Assembly: GCA_037954665.1 (NCBI GenBank) | Contig: JBBMOL010000249.1 | Location: 620,001 to 684,000, forward strand | Direction of reading: 5' to 3' | Length of the DNA: 64,000 nt | From: Laguncularia racemosa | Lineage: Eukaryota > Streptophyta > Magnoliopsida > Myrtales > Combretaceae | In this document: in pieces, positions 43,963 to 55,535 of the stretch | Numbering within the stretch: the first letter of the stretch is position 1 | How the letters are laid out: each line of letters starts with the position of its first letter | Notes under the pieces: model-generated | Database searches by the model: none | Seen by the model: the letters and a program-made list of their open reading frames with translations, nothing else | Told to the model about the DNA's origin: nothing | Made by a program: the position numbers and the translations under genes

Positions 43963-45709
43963 TGATAGAGCCATTTTATATTCAATCTTTATAGTATAAA
44001 TTGTGTTAAATTATTATTGATTTTATAGAAATCATAAGGAAATGGTACTTTAATTCTATCATCGTGATAAATCAGGTTAAATGGAGTCAAGGATGCCAAT
44101 TCAAGTAAATTAGAGAAGCCATCTACAACTTGGTTCAAAGACAAGGATTTACACCGCCGGAGGGAAGTACATGGGCGTGTAATTGAAGTACACGGCTGTA
44201 TACTTGGTTTTGAATCAACAGGAAGATACACGGTTGAAGTACACGGCCGTGTAGCTAACTAGGAACTAGCACGGTTTGAGGCACGGCCAAGGTACAAATC
44301 GTGCCCCTCACTAGACAACAAGGCGGAAATGTGGACTTTGAACAGAGAGAGACACGGCTTAGGGCACGGCCGTGGGGAAGCCGTGGGAGCAACCGTGCTT
44401 GGAGCCGTGGTGGAAGCTAGGTGTGCCAAGGAGAAGAAAGTGTGGAACATCAACCAGATGAAGGCACGGCTTGAAATGTAGCCGTGGGTGTAACCGTGGT
44501 ACACACTGGACACGGATGAAGACTTGTAGATTATGCACAGATGAAGGCACGGCTTGAAATCTGGCCGTGTGTCTAACCGTGGTACACACTGGGCGCGGAT
44601 GAAGACTTGAAGAATATGCACAGAGGATGGCACGGCTTGACCCACGGCCGTGTGGTGGGGCGTACCAGGCAGACGAATCTTCACTTCTCGAAATCTACTT
44701 GGAAAAGGAAAGATATTTTCGTATCTTGCTAGCAAAAGATCACATGCTATCCATCTAATAATATAAATAGAGCCAACCCTAAAGGGTTAGGGGAACTTTT
44801 AATCTTGGAATCTTGGATCACCTTGGAGACAAGAAGGAAACGCAGAGGCAGAGCAGGCAGCCGGAAACAAAGGCTTGTTATGTTTTTATTTTTATTTTTC
44901 GTTTTATTGATGAACATGTGTAGCTAAGCTACTTTTCTAGCCAAAGGGTCATAGATGTTTAATTCTCTATGAATTGTGAGGTCTAATTGACTTGTATTTA
45001 TTCTATTCTTTGTTTTCGGGTATTCACATATCTTCTGATCGTTTTGTCATTATTATCTTTGTTGATTGGTATGAATAGAGCTCTTCTACTCAATTAGCAA
45101 GTTAATATATTGTCAACTAGCACGTCAAATCCGTAATTGTTTGATTGTTCTAGTCTTAGTGACGCAATAACATGTTTGGTTATAAAAGAGATGATCGAAT
45201 TCATGTTATGGAGGTATGTGATCATGTTTAAATAGGTTATCTTATAATCTATTGGCATGAATTGGTGGTATCTCTAGATCTTAATGCTATTGATAGATTA
45301 AATCCTAAGCACTTGTCTAGGGTTGTTTAATCAATAAGAGAAATAATTCAAAGCGCTTGTCTGAGGTTATCGAGGAAGTAAGGAGAGATAGGTTGTTAGA
45401 GCTTGTTAATAACCATAACCAATTTATCTAGGAACAAGAATAGAGAACATTTGCATCGATGATCAATTCCTTGAATTAAACTATCTTGATTCCTTTGGCT
45501 AGGCTTTTATTAATATCCGATTTTCTTACTTTGTTTTACTTTATTTTGATTCACAAACAAAACCCACCCATTTTTCTTTTCCCTTTTATTCTCCTTGAAT
45601 AGAAATAAGTTTAACCAATCTCTGTGGATTCGACCCTACTCACCACTATATGCAAATCATATAATTGTCTAGGAGTAGGTTTTATTTTTGTTGGATTCGA
45701 CACCCATCA
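43963..45709 (+). repeat. 3' LTR of element J
   Basis: Pairs with 30465-32212 with few differences by eye. It ends CACCCATCA, followed by the GCTCA duplication. The palindrome cluster recurs at about 44160-44655. Minus-strand frames at 44259-44735 are its shadow. Confidence 0.92.
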
Positions 45710-45714
45710 GCTCA

Positions 45715-46929
45715 AATCCAAGATTAAGCACATATAAAAGCCAATTTGAAAGACACTTAGACAATGTCATTCAAACTAGCTTCAATCTCATGAACATTAA
45801 CATCAAATCTCAATGCTTTTGAACCAATTAGACAACAATGATGTGTTCAATCTTAAATCCAAATATGATATAGCTCTGATACCAAAAAGATGATGTGCCT
45901 AAATCCACTAAAAAGCACAATCAAAAGACTTAAGAAAAACAGTCTCAAGTCAAGCCAAAACCGGATCCACAAAGGGCAATTTCACGTGCACCCTAATGAA
46001 GATATGATGAAATCCAAATGTTCAAAGATATAATTGTAATACCACAATGATAATATCTTCTAAAAACACTCTAATCTCATATAATCCACGCAAATAATCC
46101 ACAAATTCAAAAGACAACCTCAATTATAAGAATTCCTTTTCAATAGAGAAGAACACGTTTTCAAGTGGATTCTTCAATGATGATCCAAATCCAATTGCTA
46201 AGTATTTCAAATAAAATCAAGAATTCGTGAACAATAAGATGTATTTCTGACCAAGAACTATCTCAATTCAACCCTAGATATGAAACACTAGAGAAGAAAA
46301 TAAATCACAACAAAATGAAATTGATATAACTCACAATTTCAAGATGTTGCACTCGCCACAATTTCAACTCTTGAGATTGAAATTGATAAGCGCTTAGTTG
46401 GCAATTAGGAACCCTAATTCTCATGTGAATGGTGGTGTTTAATCTGCAAACATAAGCCTCCTCAAACCCTCTCTTAAGCAAGTATTTATACTTGCTACTC
46501 CTAGGGTTAAAAAGTGCTCAAAATTACTAGTTTGCCACTTTTAAGGTGGCTAACCCTAAATGAAAATTACATGGAAATAAAAGTTTCCCAAAACCAAAAT
46601 ACAACTAAAATAGTTCATAAAAGAAGAAATATATAAAAGAAATGGTCTTCATGATGCCGGTCTTCTATAGGATCCATCGACCTAGCTCATTGCCGGTTCA
46701 GGTCGGTCCATGAATAACCCACAAGCTGAGTTTGAGGGAGTTTGTCCATTGCCCTATAGAATATGATAAGTGTGCCTGTTGGAAAACACAATAAAAGAAT
46801 AATAGAAAAGAGGTTAATGTATAAATAATTCCATGGTCGATCTACTCAAAATGGGCCCTCATCGCCAAGATTTAAAATTCTTTAGTTCTTGCCCCAATGA
46901 TGGGTCTTGTCGGATTTTTATTCCTATCA
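45715..46929 (-). repeat. 5' LTR of element K, main part
   Basis: Continues from 30464. Extension to about 45892 with an internal PBS-like GCTCTGATACCAAAAAGA, then core from TGATGTGCCTAAATCC (about 45893) to TTCCTATCA (46929). Minus-strand TATA at about 46482-46490. Followed by the ATAAT duplication in G. Confidence 0.86.
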
Positions 46930-46946
46930 ATAATGTGATCTTATTA

Positions 46947-46986
46947 ACATCCCCACACTTGAAATTTTGCTTGTCCTCAAGCAAAA
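46947..46986 (-). promoter_or_regulatory. Terminal PPT and hairpin of G
   Basis: On the minus strand: stem TTTTGCTTG/CAAGCAAAA with loop AGGA (46965-46986), then CAAGTGTGGGGATG (46948-46961) at the edge of the 3' LTR remnant. Confidence 0.75.
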
Positions 46987-47349
46987 TAATTGAATTAAAC
47001 AAGAGAAATCCGTCATTGAACTTCTGGTGCCCATTGTTCTGACCATACTGAAACTTGTAACTAGTATATCTAGTTGAAATTTAGTAGTTAATCTAAATAA
47101 AACAGATTTTTAATCCCAGTGTTTAACAATCAACAGAAAAATACTTAGTCCATAAGGAAAAACATTCATTTAAACTTCATTGGTTATTAGCTAGTATAAT
47201 CTCCCTCAATTTTACTTCTCTAAACAAGATAACAAAAAGTGAAAGCATATGGTATCCATTTTTTTCCGAGAATTTCTCCCTTTTTAAATTAGTCTTTATT
47301 TCACTTATTGTCCTATATTTACAATTTTTTTTTATTTGCCTTAATTGAC

Positions 47350-47520
47350 AGCGGAGTCAGACTTCACTCTTCTGAGGGACCAAAGCTCGCCCATGTCAAC
47401 CTGGCTTTCATTAAGGTACTAAATTTTTGCCTTTCCGCCTTTCTCGTTATTGTGAATTCATTGAGTCGGCACATCCTGAGCTCATCGCCTAAGTGACCAG
47501 GTTTTAAAGGGACCCCTACG
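47350..47520 (-). other. Conserved non-coding blocks in G
   Basis: 47350-47392 corresponds to A 18021-18063 (GGTCCCTCAGAAGAG core); 47430-47520 corresponds to J 43381-43470 and partly to A 18107-18136. The order of the two blocks is reversed relative to A. Preserved in an element with no proteins. Confidence 0.6.
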
Positions 47521-48003
47521 AACTCTTCCTCACACTAACATTTAAGATTAGATACTCTTAACTCACTTTCCTGAGTCATTGGAGTAAAGGCTCTTTTTTT
47601 TTTTTTTTTTGCATAAATGAATGTTAGTTAAGACTATTTTTATAAGGGATCACTAAGTAAAATTTTTGCTTTACCTCTTTCACTAGGTGTTAAGGTATTC
47701 TCAAAGAAATTTCAAGAGAAATTTATCCCAACTAATTTTTCCTTGAAGTAAACTTGCTTGTTTTTTCAACTTAAGGACTCAATCTCAAGTTCAAAGGCTA
47801 GACATAGGGTAAACCCATTCTCTAGAGATTTTAATATTAAACTTTAACTATGTAAACTAGTCACAATAATTGGCGAGTAGGGCACCAATCTAAGTCAATT
47901 TCAAGATTTCATTGATGATAAACACTTAAGGACATAAATAAAGCATGGGAATTGTAAGCTCATGATGTGTGCAATCAATCATTATACTTCTACATTTATA
48001 ATC

Positions 48004-48040
48004 CCTTCCCCACACTTAAATTGGACAATGTGTTCATTGT
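48004..48040 (-). promoter_or_regulatory. Internal hairpin plus PPT-like tract in G
   Basis: On the minus strand: stem ACAATG/CATTGT with loop AACA, flanked by GG/CC, then CCAATT and TAAGTGTGGGGAAGG. Counterpart of A 17599 and J 42884. Confidence 0.6.
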
Positions 48041-48606
48041 TCCTATAATAGCACAAAATTAAGGAAAAGAATGTCAATGCAAAAATTTAAACATTGGTAC
48101 TTCCCTGGTGTAAAATTGTTCATCAGCAAGAAAATTCCTCTCAACATGTCTGTCGTCCTTGGAGTGTCTTGAATGCAAGAGGAGAGTGAAGAGAAAATAG
48201 GTCAAAATTGAGAGGAGAAGTGCGAGAGAGAGGGAGAGCAGTTGTGAGAGAATAAGTGAGTAAGAGAGAAAAATAAGTGAGCGAATGAGAGAGAGAGAAG
48301 GGCTAGCCAATGTCTAGAAACCAGACAAAGGCCAACACCCTGTAACTGTACGCTGCTGGCCTTTATAAGCCGGCCTTTATTTGTACCGAGAGTTTAAGCC
48401 GGCTTAAAGCCGATGGCTTTTATTCGGCCTTCAAATTTTTATTTTTTTTAATTATTTTTTTCTCTTCTTTTTTTTTTTCATTTTTTTATTTAATTTATTT
48501 TATTTTTTGTATCAATGAAACTGAAATACTAGTGTATATACTTATTGAGCATGGGCTGCCTCCCATGAAGCGTTTAGTTTATAGTCGCTAGCCCGACTTT
48601 TCCAGT

Positions 48607-48723
48607 TCAAGTTCTCAAATCTCCTAAATCCACAACTGTGGCATCTCTATCCACATTTTCCCCTTCATAGTAATGTTTTAGAAGATAACCGTTTACTTTG
48701 AAAGTACAGTTGTCTTCTGCCAT
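48607..48723 (-). pseudogene. Pol C-terminal remnant in G
   Basis: A 38-codon open frame starting at ATG 48723 (MAEDNCT) and continuing FKVNGYLLKHYYEGE, which matches the integrase C-terminus of J (FKVNGHRLKPFYEG) and the sequence kept in A (FKVNGQRLKHYFG). It is the only pol sequence left in G. Whether it is translated is unknown; its retention may reflect nucleotide rather than protein function. Confidence 0.7.
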
Positions 48724-48936
48724 GTCAACTTCTTTCCTTCTTCTTTGCTCTCTTCTAAGTTATCGCAAGGTGCGTTCTATTTCAAGAGTAATTGGTAGAA
48801 GTTCAGCACTTCTACTCTTGCACATAAAAAACCTTCAAAGAGAACTGGAAACGATCACACACAAAAAAAAATTAAATAACAAAATAAGTGCGCCTAAATT
48901 AACAATAGAATTTGAAGATGGTCTAATATTAATCAA

Positions 48937-48954
48937 TCCCCGGCAATGGCGCTA
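48937..48954 (-). promoter_or_regulatory. PBS of element G (tRNA-Asp type)
   Basis: Minus strand TAGCGCCATTGCCGGGGA, two changes from the tRNA-Asp complement. It lies 6 nt from the LTR terminus GGATCA. Confidence 0.8.
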
Positions 48955-48960
48955 AAAACT

Positions 48961-50501
48961 TGATCCACGCAAAAAGAGATATAAAATGAGCGTGAATAAA
49001 TACCGGCAAGTGTACCGGATCGGATCAAGTAATTTAGTGAGAGAAGAGTGTCGAACCATGAAGATTGATTAAGTAATAGACCTATATCAATTTCTACTAT
49101 TATTTAGGCAATGATATTTGATGAGATCAAATGTGAATGAATTATGCTAAATGTGCAAAAAGAGAATTGTGTTTGAAAAAGTATGAATTGATGGTGGGAA
49201 ATTAGAATCCACCCTAATTCTACTAATCATATTGCCTTCATGTTATAATAACTCATAGCTATATGGATTTTCACGAGATTGACAAAACCTTAATCCTTTA
49301 TCAAGTTTTAAAGTAACATTACCCCAATTTAATTTAATAGCTCCCGCTAATTAAAATCAATGGAGGATTCTAATTCACAATCATAAATCTCCCAATTATA
49401 TGATTGCCTAATATCTTTAAAATAATTTCTCCTAATCCCTTAGTGAAAAATTTAATAAAAATATTGCATGAAACACTTAGGTTAATTTCTAATAAAATTC
49501 AATAACGCTGCTTCCACATGAATTATTAAATCTTACTTAGGAATTCCTGATAAAACCTAAATTTCTCTTTCGAGTCATTTACATTCCTATGCATTGATTT
49601 CAATTACAAAATACAATTCATAGCAAGACTTCTTATATGAAAATTCCGTATATCTATATGTCCTATAACATGAATACAATGATCATTTTAGTTTGAATTA
49701 TGGCTTCATCATGTTTCTCACAAGGATGATTTAGAACATTATGGAGTAGATTGCATAAGAACAATTGAAATAAATAGGTGCAATGGAATTCATATTGAAT
49801 AACAAGAATAAATTAATAAATGGCATAAAAGAAAATAAAGTAAATGAAACAATTGCTATAATCTTCAAGAGTTTATAGAACTTCAATCCTTCGAAATGAT
49901 TCTTAGAATTCTTCAATTGAAAGCAAACTTCAGCAAAATAACATTCTTTCTTTAAACTAAAATTTGGAATAACATGAAATGTAAAAGAATTAAAGAGAAT
50001 ATAACATCCGAAAGTTCCTAAGGGAATTCTAATGATTCAAAAGAAAAACAAAGGATGCTCTCAAGGTTCACACAAGGGGTCTATTTATAGATCCAAAGTG
50101 GAGGAGGATAAGGCTGATTTGATGAGGAATTGAGTCAGCAAATTAATTAAGATACGATTTTGGAGAGATTTTCGCAATGGATATCCGAGGAATGATGTAG
50201 GCTGGCTCAAGGCCGGCGGCTTTGATGTGTTATGAGGCCGGTTTAATTTAGGCCGGCTCAAGGCCAGCGGCCTTTAGTAGTAGGTCAGCCTAAGGCCGGC
50301 GGCCTTCAATGCAATCCTCCACTCGCTTCTTCAATTTTGTGAAAACTTCCTCCAATTAACTTGTAATTTACTTTTATGTCCTCAAAACCTGAATTTTCAC
50401 AATAAACACCATTAAATATCCTTTCTTTATATTTTCTTATAATATTGAAATAAATTTAATATAAATCCAAAAGAAAATATAAGTATAATGTGATCTTATC
50501 A
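48961..50501 (-). repeat. 5' LTR of element G
   Basis: TGATCCACGC...GTGATCTTATCA on the plus strand, 1541 bp. It pairs with 25303-26764 plus 46935-46946. The GGCCGGC-rich island at about 50200-50310 has one more repeat cluster than the partner. Followed by AGACA, the target duplication in D. Confidence 0.87.
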
Positions 50502-52859
50502 AGACACTAGACCCATGTAACTCATGTAACATGTCATCTAAGCTAGGAATGGGATGACGATACTTTACCGTGATGTTGTTGATGGGGCGGCAGTCAACAC
50601 ACATTCTCCATGACCCATCCTTCTTAAGCACCAAAATCACAGGCACTACACATGGGCTCATGCTTTCTCTCACGTACCCCTTCTCCATTAATTCATCGAC
50701 CTGCCTTTGGAGTTCCCTTGTCTCCTCCGGATTGCTCCTATAAGCTGGTTTGTTTAGAATCGATGCTCCGGGTACAAGGTCAATCTGGTGCTCAATACCA
50801 CGAATAGGTGGTAATCCCTTTGGAACCTCCTCAGGGAAGACATCTTCGAAGTCCTGCACAATAGACACAACCACACTAGGCAAAGAGTTAAATAGTTCGT
50901 TAGTATTTAAACAAGTTTCTTTAAAAACCAGCAACAACATAGGTTGCTTCATCACTAACGCTCTCCTCACTACACCCGCTCTTGCCACACAACTCTCCTT
51001 TTGCAAGGCTGCACTCTCCTTTTCACTCACCACCAAAGTTGATCCCCCTTCAACTTGGTCTCTCACACTCTTTCTAGCTTTCCTCTCTATTTCCTTTTGA
51101 GATCGACTTTTGTTTTCCTTTTCTTTCTCGCTGTCTTTTGCTCTCTCACTCTCCCTCTGTTTTTCACTCACTTTATGTTTTGCAAAAGACTGTTGTAGCT
51201 GCAACTGATCCTCATACACCTGTTTAGGTGTTAAAGGTTTAAGATTAAAGCTTTTTCCCTGATGAACAAGCGTATACTTATTAGAAAAGCCATCATAAAC
51301 AACCTTCCTATCAAACTGCCATGGCCTCCCCAATAACACATGACACGCTTGCATTGGCACCACATCTCATAACACCTCATCCTCATACCTACCAATGCGA
51401 AAAGTAATCAAGGCTTGCTTACTCACCTTAGTCTCGTCACTATCATTCAGCTACTGCAATTTATATAGACTAGGGTGTTTAGTAGTCTTGAGTCCCAACC
51501 TCTCAACAATAAAACTACTCACCACATTGGTGCAACTTCCTCCATCAATGATCAAACCGCAAATATGATCACCTAGATAACATCTAGTATGAAAGATATT
51601 CTCTCTTTACACCTCCTCTTCTTCCTTCACCTGCACATTCAAAGCCCGCTTCACTACTACCACTAACCTTCCTATTGCAGGCTCTTCATCATCACTAGCG
51701 TCCTCTAATGGAGGCAGATCATCTTCTTCACTATCTCCCTCAGTCTCATACTCACCATCATCACGTAGAATCATCACACGCCTATTTGGACATTGACTAG
51801 CAATATGGCCTTTACCTTGGCATTTTAAACATCTAATGTCACGATTTCTAGGAGTAAAAGAATCAGGTTTACCTTGGTTGCCAGAAGTAGAACCCACTTG
51901 CCTTTGCTCTCCTTTTGATTTGGTGGATAAAGGCTTTTCTTCCTCTTCCATTGGTTAGTCTTCCAAGCAGATGAACCAGTACCCTGTTGAAACCGTGCAG
52001 CACTGCTACCTTTTCTCCTGTGTTGGTTCTCAACCTTTATAGCCATATGAACCATATCTTCCAATTCTATATAATGTTGCAGTTCTGCGACATTTTGAAT
52101 TTCTCTATTCAATCCAGCAAGAAACCTAGCCATGGTAGCCTCTCTATCCTCCTCTACATTCGCACTGATCATCGTTACTTCCATCTCCTTGAAATACTCA
52201 TCCACACTTCAGCTTCCCTGCCTAAGAGTTTGCAATTTGTTGTGCAATTCACGATAGTAATACGCAGGCACAAACCGCTTCTTCATCACCCTCATCATCT
52301 CTTCCCACGACTCAATAGGTGGTTCGCCATTCCTTCTTCGATTCAACATTAGTTGATCCCACCACACCATGGCATAATCCGAAAATTCAATGGCAGCAAG
52401 TTTCACTTTCTTTCTCCCACTATAGTTATGACAATCAAACACCATCTCCACCTTCTTCTCCCACTCTAAGTACGCCTCGGGATCATTCTTCCCTTGGAAA
52501 TGAGGAATCTTCATCTTTATAATACTCAATTGATTATCCTCTCTATTCCTATCTCCTCTATCTTCCCAATCCCTAGTTCCTCTATTCCTACCACTATAAC
52601 CTCTATAACTTTCGATAGAAGGTTCATCAAACTCATCATTCGACATTTCATCTCCACCCCTTTGTACTCTCCTAGAATGACTCTCCCTCTTACGCTCTTG
52701 GAAGACGTTTTTAGATTGCTCTAGTCTTTGCTCTACCATCTCATGAATTTGTTCTATCCCCTCCTGAAACATCCTCTTCATCTTACCTCTCAATGCCTCA
52801 ATCACTAACCTAGCATCAAACCTTCCCCTCTCACTTTTAGGAGAATGTTGCCTCGACAT
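50502..52859 (-). pseudogene. Gag, protease and RT N-terminus of element D
   Basis: Start chosen at ATG 52859 (MSRQHSPKSERGRF); the open frame extends upstream only into leader. Gag: LEWEKKVEMVFDCHNYSG, EFSDYAMVWWDQL, RELHNKLQTLRQGS (then a stop near 52209) and MARFLAGLNREIQNVAEL. A frameshift near 51.95 kb precedes the CCHC knuckle CLKCQGKGHIASQC. Protease: LIIDGGSCTNVVS (about 51.55 kb) and MQACHVLLGRPWQFDRK. Two stops near the protease. A Lys/Glu/Arg-rich spacer, then RT start DFEDVFPEEVPKGLPPIRG, EKGYVRESMSPCVVPV, RMCVDCRPINN and HELHGSSV, where G interrupts it. It continues at 25302. Confidence 0.87.
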
Positions 52860-53280
52860 AGATCCTGTAGAAAAAAGGTTAGTACTAACACAAATATATA
52901 TATGATTAAGCCTCACAATACACTTCCTTACGTGTTTCGCTCCAAGGATGATATCGCACAATCACTCGTGTATTCTCACAAGCAATAATGATATCAATTC
53001 ACCAATTCCTCTTCTCAATTCTCTTGGAACTAACCCAAACTACACCAATTCCCTTCCATAGAATTCAAAACAACTCTAGGGCTCAAAATTTTCCTCTTTT
53101 TCTTTCCGATTTTTTTTTTTTTGTAACAAAATTGAATAGTAGGTACTACACTTTCAATAGACAATTAACACTATGAAATTGAATACGAACAATTGATATA
53201 AACGATTGAAGTTAGGGTTTTGATGTTACCTTCCTCAAACCGAACTGATGTTTTAACAAACCTAGGCTCTGATACCAAAT
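52860..53280 (-). other. Leader and PBS of element D
   Basis: Short AT-rich leader. PBS complement GGCTCTGATACCA at 53265-53277, 3 nt from the LTR edge, a full 13-base match to the iMet PBS TGGTATCAGAGCC. Confidence 0.83.
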
Positions 53281-54142
53281 TGATACGAACTACGCCAACG
53301 TGTGACGAAACCCAATACCAATACGTTCGGAATTTGCTACCCAAGATGCCAAACACATTCAAGTGGAAACCGCGACCCATTGCCTATAAGTGAGACAAGA
53401 ACCTTGGTATAATATGTAGACACCACAATCGAGATGAAAGACCGATTGATAAGTCGGGATGAACGCCACGGAATAAAAATCCGATAAGTTCTAGATTAGT
53501 TCTTTAAAGAACCAAGAGAGGAATTCTCTCAAAAGTGTTTTTTTAAACTTTAATGTTGTATGTTTTATGTTGCAGTTGTTCTAAACCCTAGGAGCTTTAT
53601 AGTAGGGTTTACAATTCGTAACAATAAAGGCCCAAAACGACATAACATCATTAAGTTGCGTAAAAATAACAAAACAGGGACGTAAAGGCCAGCGGTGTAT
53701 GAGTGAAGGCCGGCAGCGTTGAAATGAAGGCCGGCAGCTTTGAGCCGGCATAGAGCTTATACACGGCCGTGTACTTCTAGACGTGTATCTTTCTATGGAA
53801 ATTCTTGACACCATACACGGCCGTGCCTTTGAACCGTGTATATGATCGTGTATGATTCTGTGTAACCTCTAGACTCCTACACGACCGTGCCTTGTAAAGA
53901 CACGCCCTCTTCAACCCGTATCCGTTATGACTTGTACAAGAACAAGGGCATTCTCATGGTTGTTCCAATCCTTTCCAACTTCATGATTGCTCCAATCTTT
54001 TTCGGCTTCGTGGACATCCTTTATCAACCCGTTAAGTGCTTCCTTGAATCGTTTCGCTCGATTTCTTGTGATTGGTCCAGGTGGCACTTCAAGAGGATGC
54101 ACATTCCATCTTCCGGCTTGGCTCCCATCATGGATCTCATCA
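53281..54142 (-). repeat. 5' LTR of element D
   Basis: Pairs with 7753-8593 but is 21 bp longer because of one extra GGCCGGCAGCGTTGAAATGA-type unit near 53705-53727. TACACGGCCGTG palindromes at about 53758-53890. Right edge CTCATCA, then the CATTA target duplication. Confidence 0.88.
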
Positions 54143-54147
54143 CATTA

Positions 54148-55315
54148 TTAGTCCATTAAATGAATTGACCAAAAAGAATGTTCCTTTTGTTTAGGGAGAA
54201 CGAGCTTAAAAGAGTTTTGAGGAGGTGAAAGCATAGCTAACTAGTGCTCCAGTGTTAGCTTTACCTAATTTTGAAAAAAAAATTTAATTGGAATGTAATG
54301 CATCAAGGGTAGGGATTGGTGCTATGTTGATACAGGAAAAGAAGCCCATTACTTATTTCAATGAAAAATTGAGTGGTGTACCTCTAAACTACTCAATATA
54401 TGATAAGGAGTTCTATTCCTTAGTGAGGGCATTGATGACATGGCAACATTACATTCTTCCTAGGGAATTTATTATTTATATAGATAATGAGTCATTGAAA
54501 TACTTCAAAGGTCAACAACATCTATCAAAATGCCAAGCCAAATGGTGGAATTCTTAGAGAGTTTTACCTATGTGATTAAGTATAAGAAGGGATGCACGAA
54601 CATTGTAGCCGATGCCTTATCACGCAAGTATGTACTTATCACTTCTCTATAATCAAAGTTGCTTGGGGTTTGAATTAATAAAGGAATAGTATGTTCAAGA
54701 TGAATTCCTGAAATTGATTGTTGAGAGACACTTTAGAGGAAATGTAGTAGATGGGTATTATATGATAGATGGCTTTCTGTACAAAGCAAAAAAATTATGT
54801 ATACCCTATGGTTTTATTAGAGAGTTGTTGGTTAAGGAAGCTCATGCTGGAGGGTTATCTGGTCATTTTGATGAAAAGAGAACTTTGGAGTTATTAAAAG
54901 AGCATTTTTACTAGAGGGGTATGATAAAGGATGTCTACAAAGTATTGGAGAGATGTGGTTTTTGTAAGAGGGCAAAGGGCGAAGAAGGGAGTTTAGGGTG
55001 ATTATATGCCTTATCCTGTACCTACACAACCCTGATTGATAATAGCATGGATTTTATTTTTGGTCTACACAGGACATGGAGAGGCAAAGACTCCATCATG
55101 GTTGCCGTTGACCTCTTCAACAAAATGTCACATTTTGTACCTTGCCACAAAACAGATGACACACTATTTATAGCTAACCTTTTTGTGTAAAAAATTGAAA
55201 AACTACACAGCACAGTGTTTGATAGAGACTAAGTTTCTTAGCTTTTTCTAAAAGACACTCTGGAAAAGACTTGGTACTAAACTCATGTATAGTACATTGC
55301 GTCACCCTGATGGGA
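54148..55315 (+). pseudogene. RNase H and integrase fragment of element H
   Basis: Continues the RT frame interrupted at 7752 (LNELTKKNVPF). RNase H: ECNASRVGIGAMLIQEKKP, NEKLSGVPLNYSIYDKEF, YIDNESLKYFKGQQH and ADALSRK. Integrase: ELLVKEAHAGGLSGHF, CGFCKRAK and degraded core MDFIFGLHRTWRGKDSIM and HFVPCHKTDD. Many stops and frameshifts. Homology fades near 55315 (STLRHPDG) before the integrase C-terminus. This is an old copy. Confidence 0.8.
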
Positions 55316-55535
55316 ATTTTTCCAATGACTTAGATGGCTACAGAACTTAAATTGGATGATGACCCAAATCACTCATATTTACTCTTGTTTCTTTTTTATC
55401 TAATAAATATTTGAGTGATAATCATATAGGTACAATGTTATTTCTCAACGGGATGCCAAATGACTCTCATTGTTGATCACTTAGCGACATCATTAGATTC
55501 TTATCCAATAGCCTACTGTGATCAACATTGCCTCG
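55316..55535. other. Unassigned stretch before H's LTR
   Basis: About 220 bp of AT-rich sequence that I could not match to integrase or to the LTR. It probably holds the decayed U3 end of the H LTR and pol C-terminus. Confidence 0.3.

Larger units (their letters stand above)
30465..45709 (+). mobile_element. Athila-like LTR retrotransposon J, near complete
   Basis: Plus strand. Perfect target duplication GCTCA (30460-30464 / 45710-45714). LTRs: 30465-32212 and 43963-45709 (about 1747 bp, TGATAGAGCC...CACCCATCA). tRNA-Asp-type PBS at 32219-32236; PPT TTAAGTGTGGGGGAA at 43946-43960. One gag-pol frame of about 1776 codons, interrupted by L and five stop codons. This is the most complete element in the window and could be a close relative of an autonomous source for A and G. 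No env-like ORF seen. Confidence 0.92.
26765..46929 (-). mobile_element. Non-autonomous Gag-only retrotransposon K
   Basis: Inserted in G's 3' LTR. Perfect target duplication ATAAT (26760-26764 / 46930-46934). LTRs: 26765-27987, and 30454-30464 plus 45715-46929. PPT complement TCTCCTCGGGCCTCA at 27988-28002; PBS complement at 30436-30447. It encodes Gag plus tail only. J is inserted 11 bp inside the edge of its 5' LTR. It is closely related to E. Confidence 0.88.
46987..48960 (-). other. Non-coding internal region of G
   Basis: Read from the PBS (48937-48954) leftwards: about 200 bp of leader, a 38-codon pol remnant (48607-48723), twin hairpins (48550-48596), a GGCCGGC/AAGCCGGC-rich patch (about 48350-48425) with T-rich tracts, a hairpin plus PPT-like module (48004-48040), and conserved blocks (47350-47520). 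No gag, protease, RT or integrase. The Leu/Ser-rich frame at 48074-48310 is low complexity and is not called. Confidence 0.75.
25303..50501 (-). mobile_element. Coding-free Athila-lineage element G
   Basis: Minus-strand element inserted in D's RT. Perfect target duplication AGACA (25298-25302 / 50502-50506). Left LTR 25303-26764 plus 46935-46946, split by K; internal region 46947-48960 (about 2.0 kb); right LTR 48961-50501. The tRNA-Asp-type PBS lies at 48937-48954 and the PPT at 46949-46961. The only coding trace is a 38-codon frame at the pol C-terminus. It keeps the hairpin and PPT modules of the Athila group, so it looks like a non-autonomous derivative mobilised in trans. Confidence 0.87.
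7753..54142 (-). mobile_element. Chromovirus-like LTR retrotransposon D
   Basis: Full-length minus-strand element inserted in H and later split by E (8653-23095) and G (25303-50501). LTRs: 7753-8593 (841 bp) and 53281-54142 (862 bp). Target duplication CATTG/CATTA (one mismatch). PBS for iMet tRNA at 53265-53277; PPT complement TTCCCCTCCACTTG at 8594-8607. Removing E and G leaves gag (50.5-52.9 kb), protease, RT, RNase H and integrase in canonical Ty3/Gypsy order. The best label is a CRM-type chromovirus, because the frame ends inside the 3' LTR. No classical chromodomain was seen. Coding is broken by stops and frameshifts. Confidence 0.88.

Noticed and set aside
44259..44735. 158-residue minus-strand ORF in J's LTR (also 30981-31238)
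   Set aside because: It overlaps the CACGGCCGTG palindrome cluster and is truncated in the other LTR; no recognisable domain.
48074..48310. Leu/Ser-rich minus-strand ORF in G
   Set aside because: It comes from a GA/CT-rich low-complexity tract (GAGAGAGAG); no partner in A or J.
52319..52724. Plus-strand ORFs opposite D's gag
   Set aside because: Antisense to a well-supported Gag frame.
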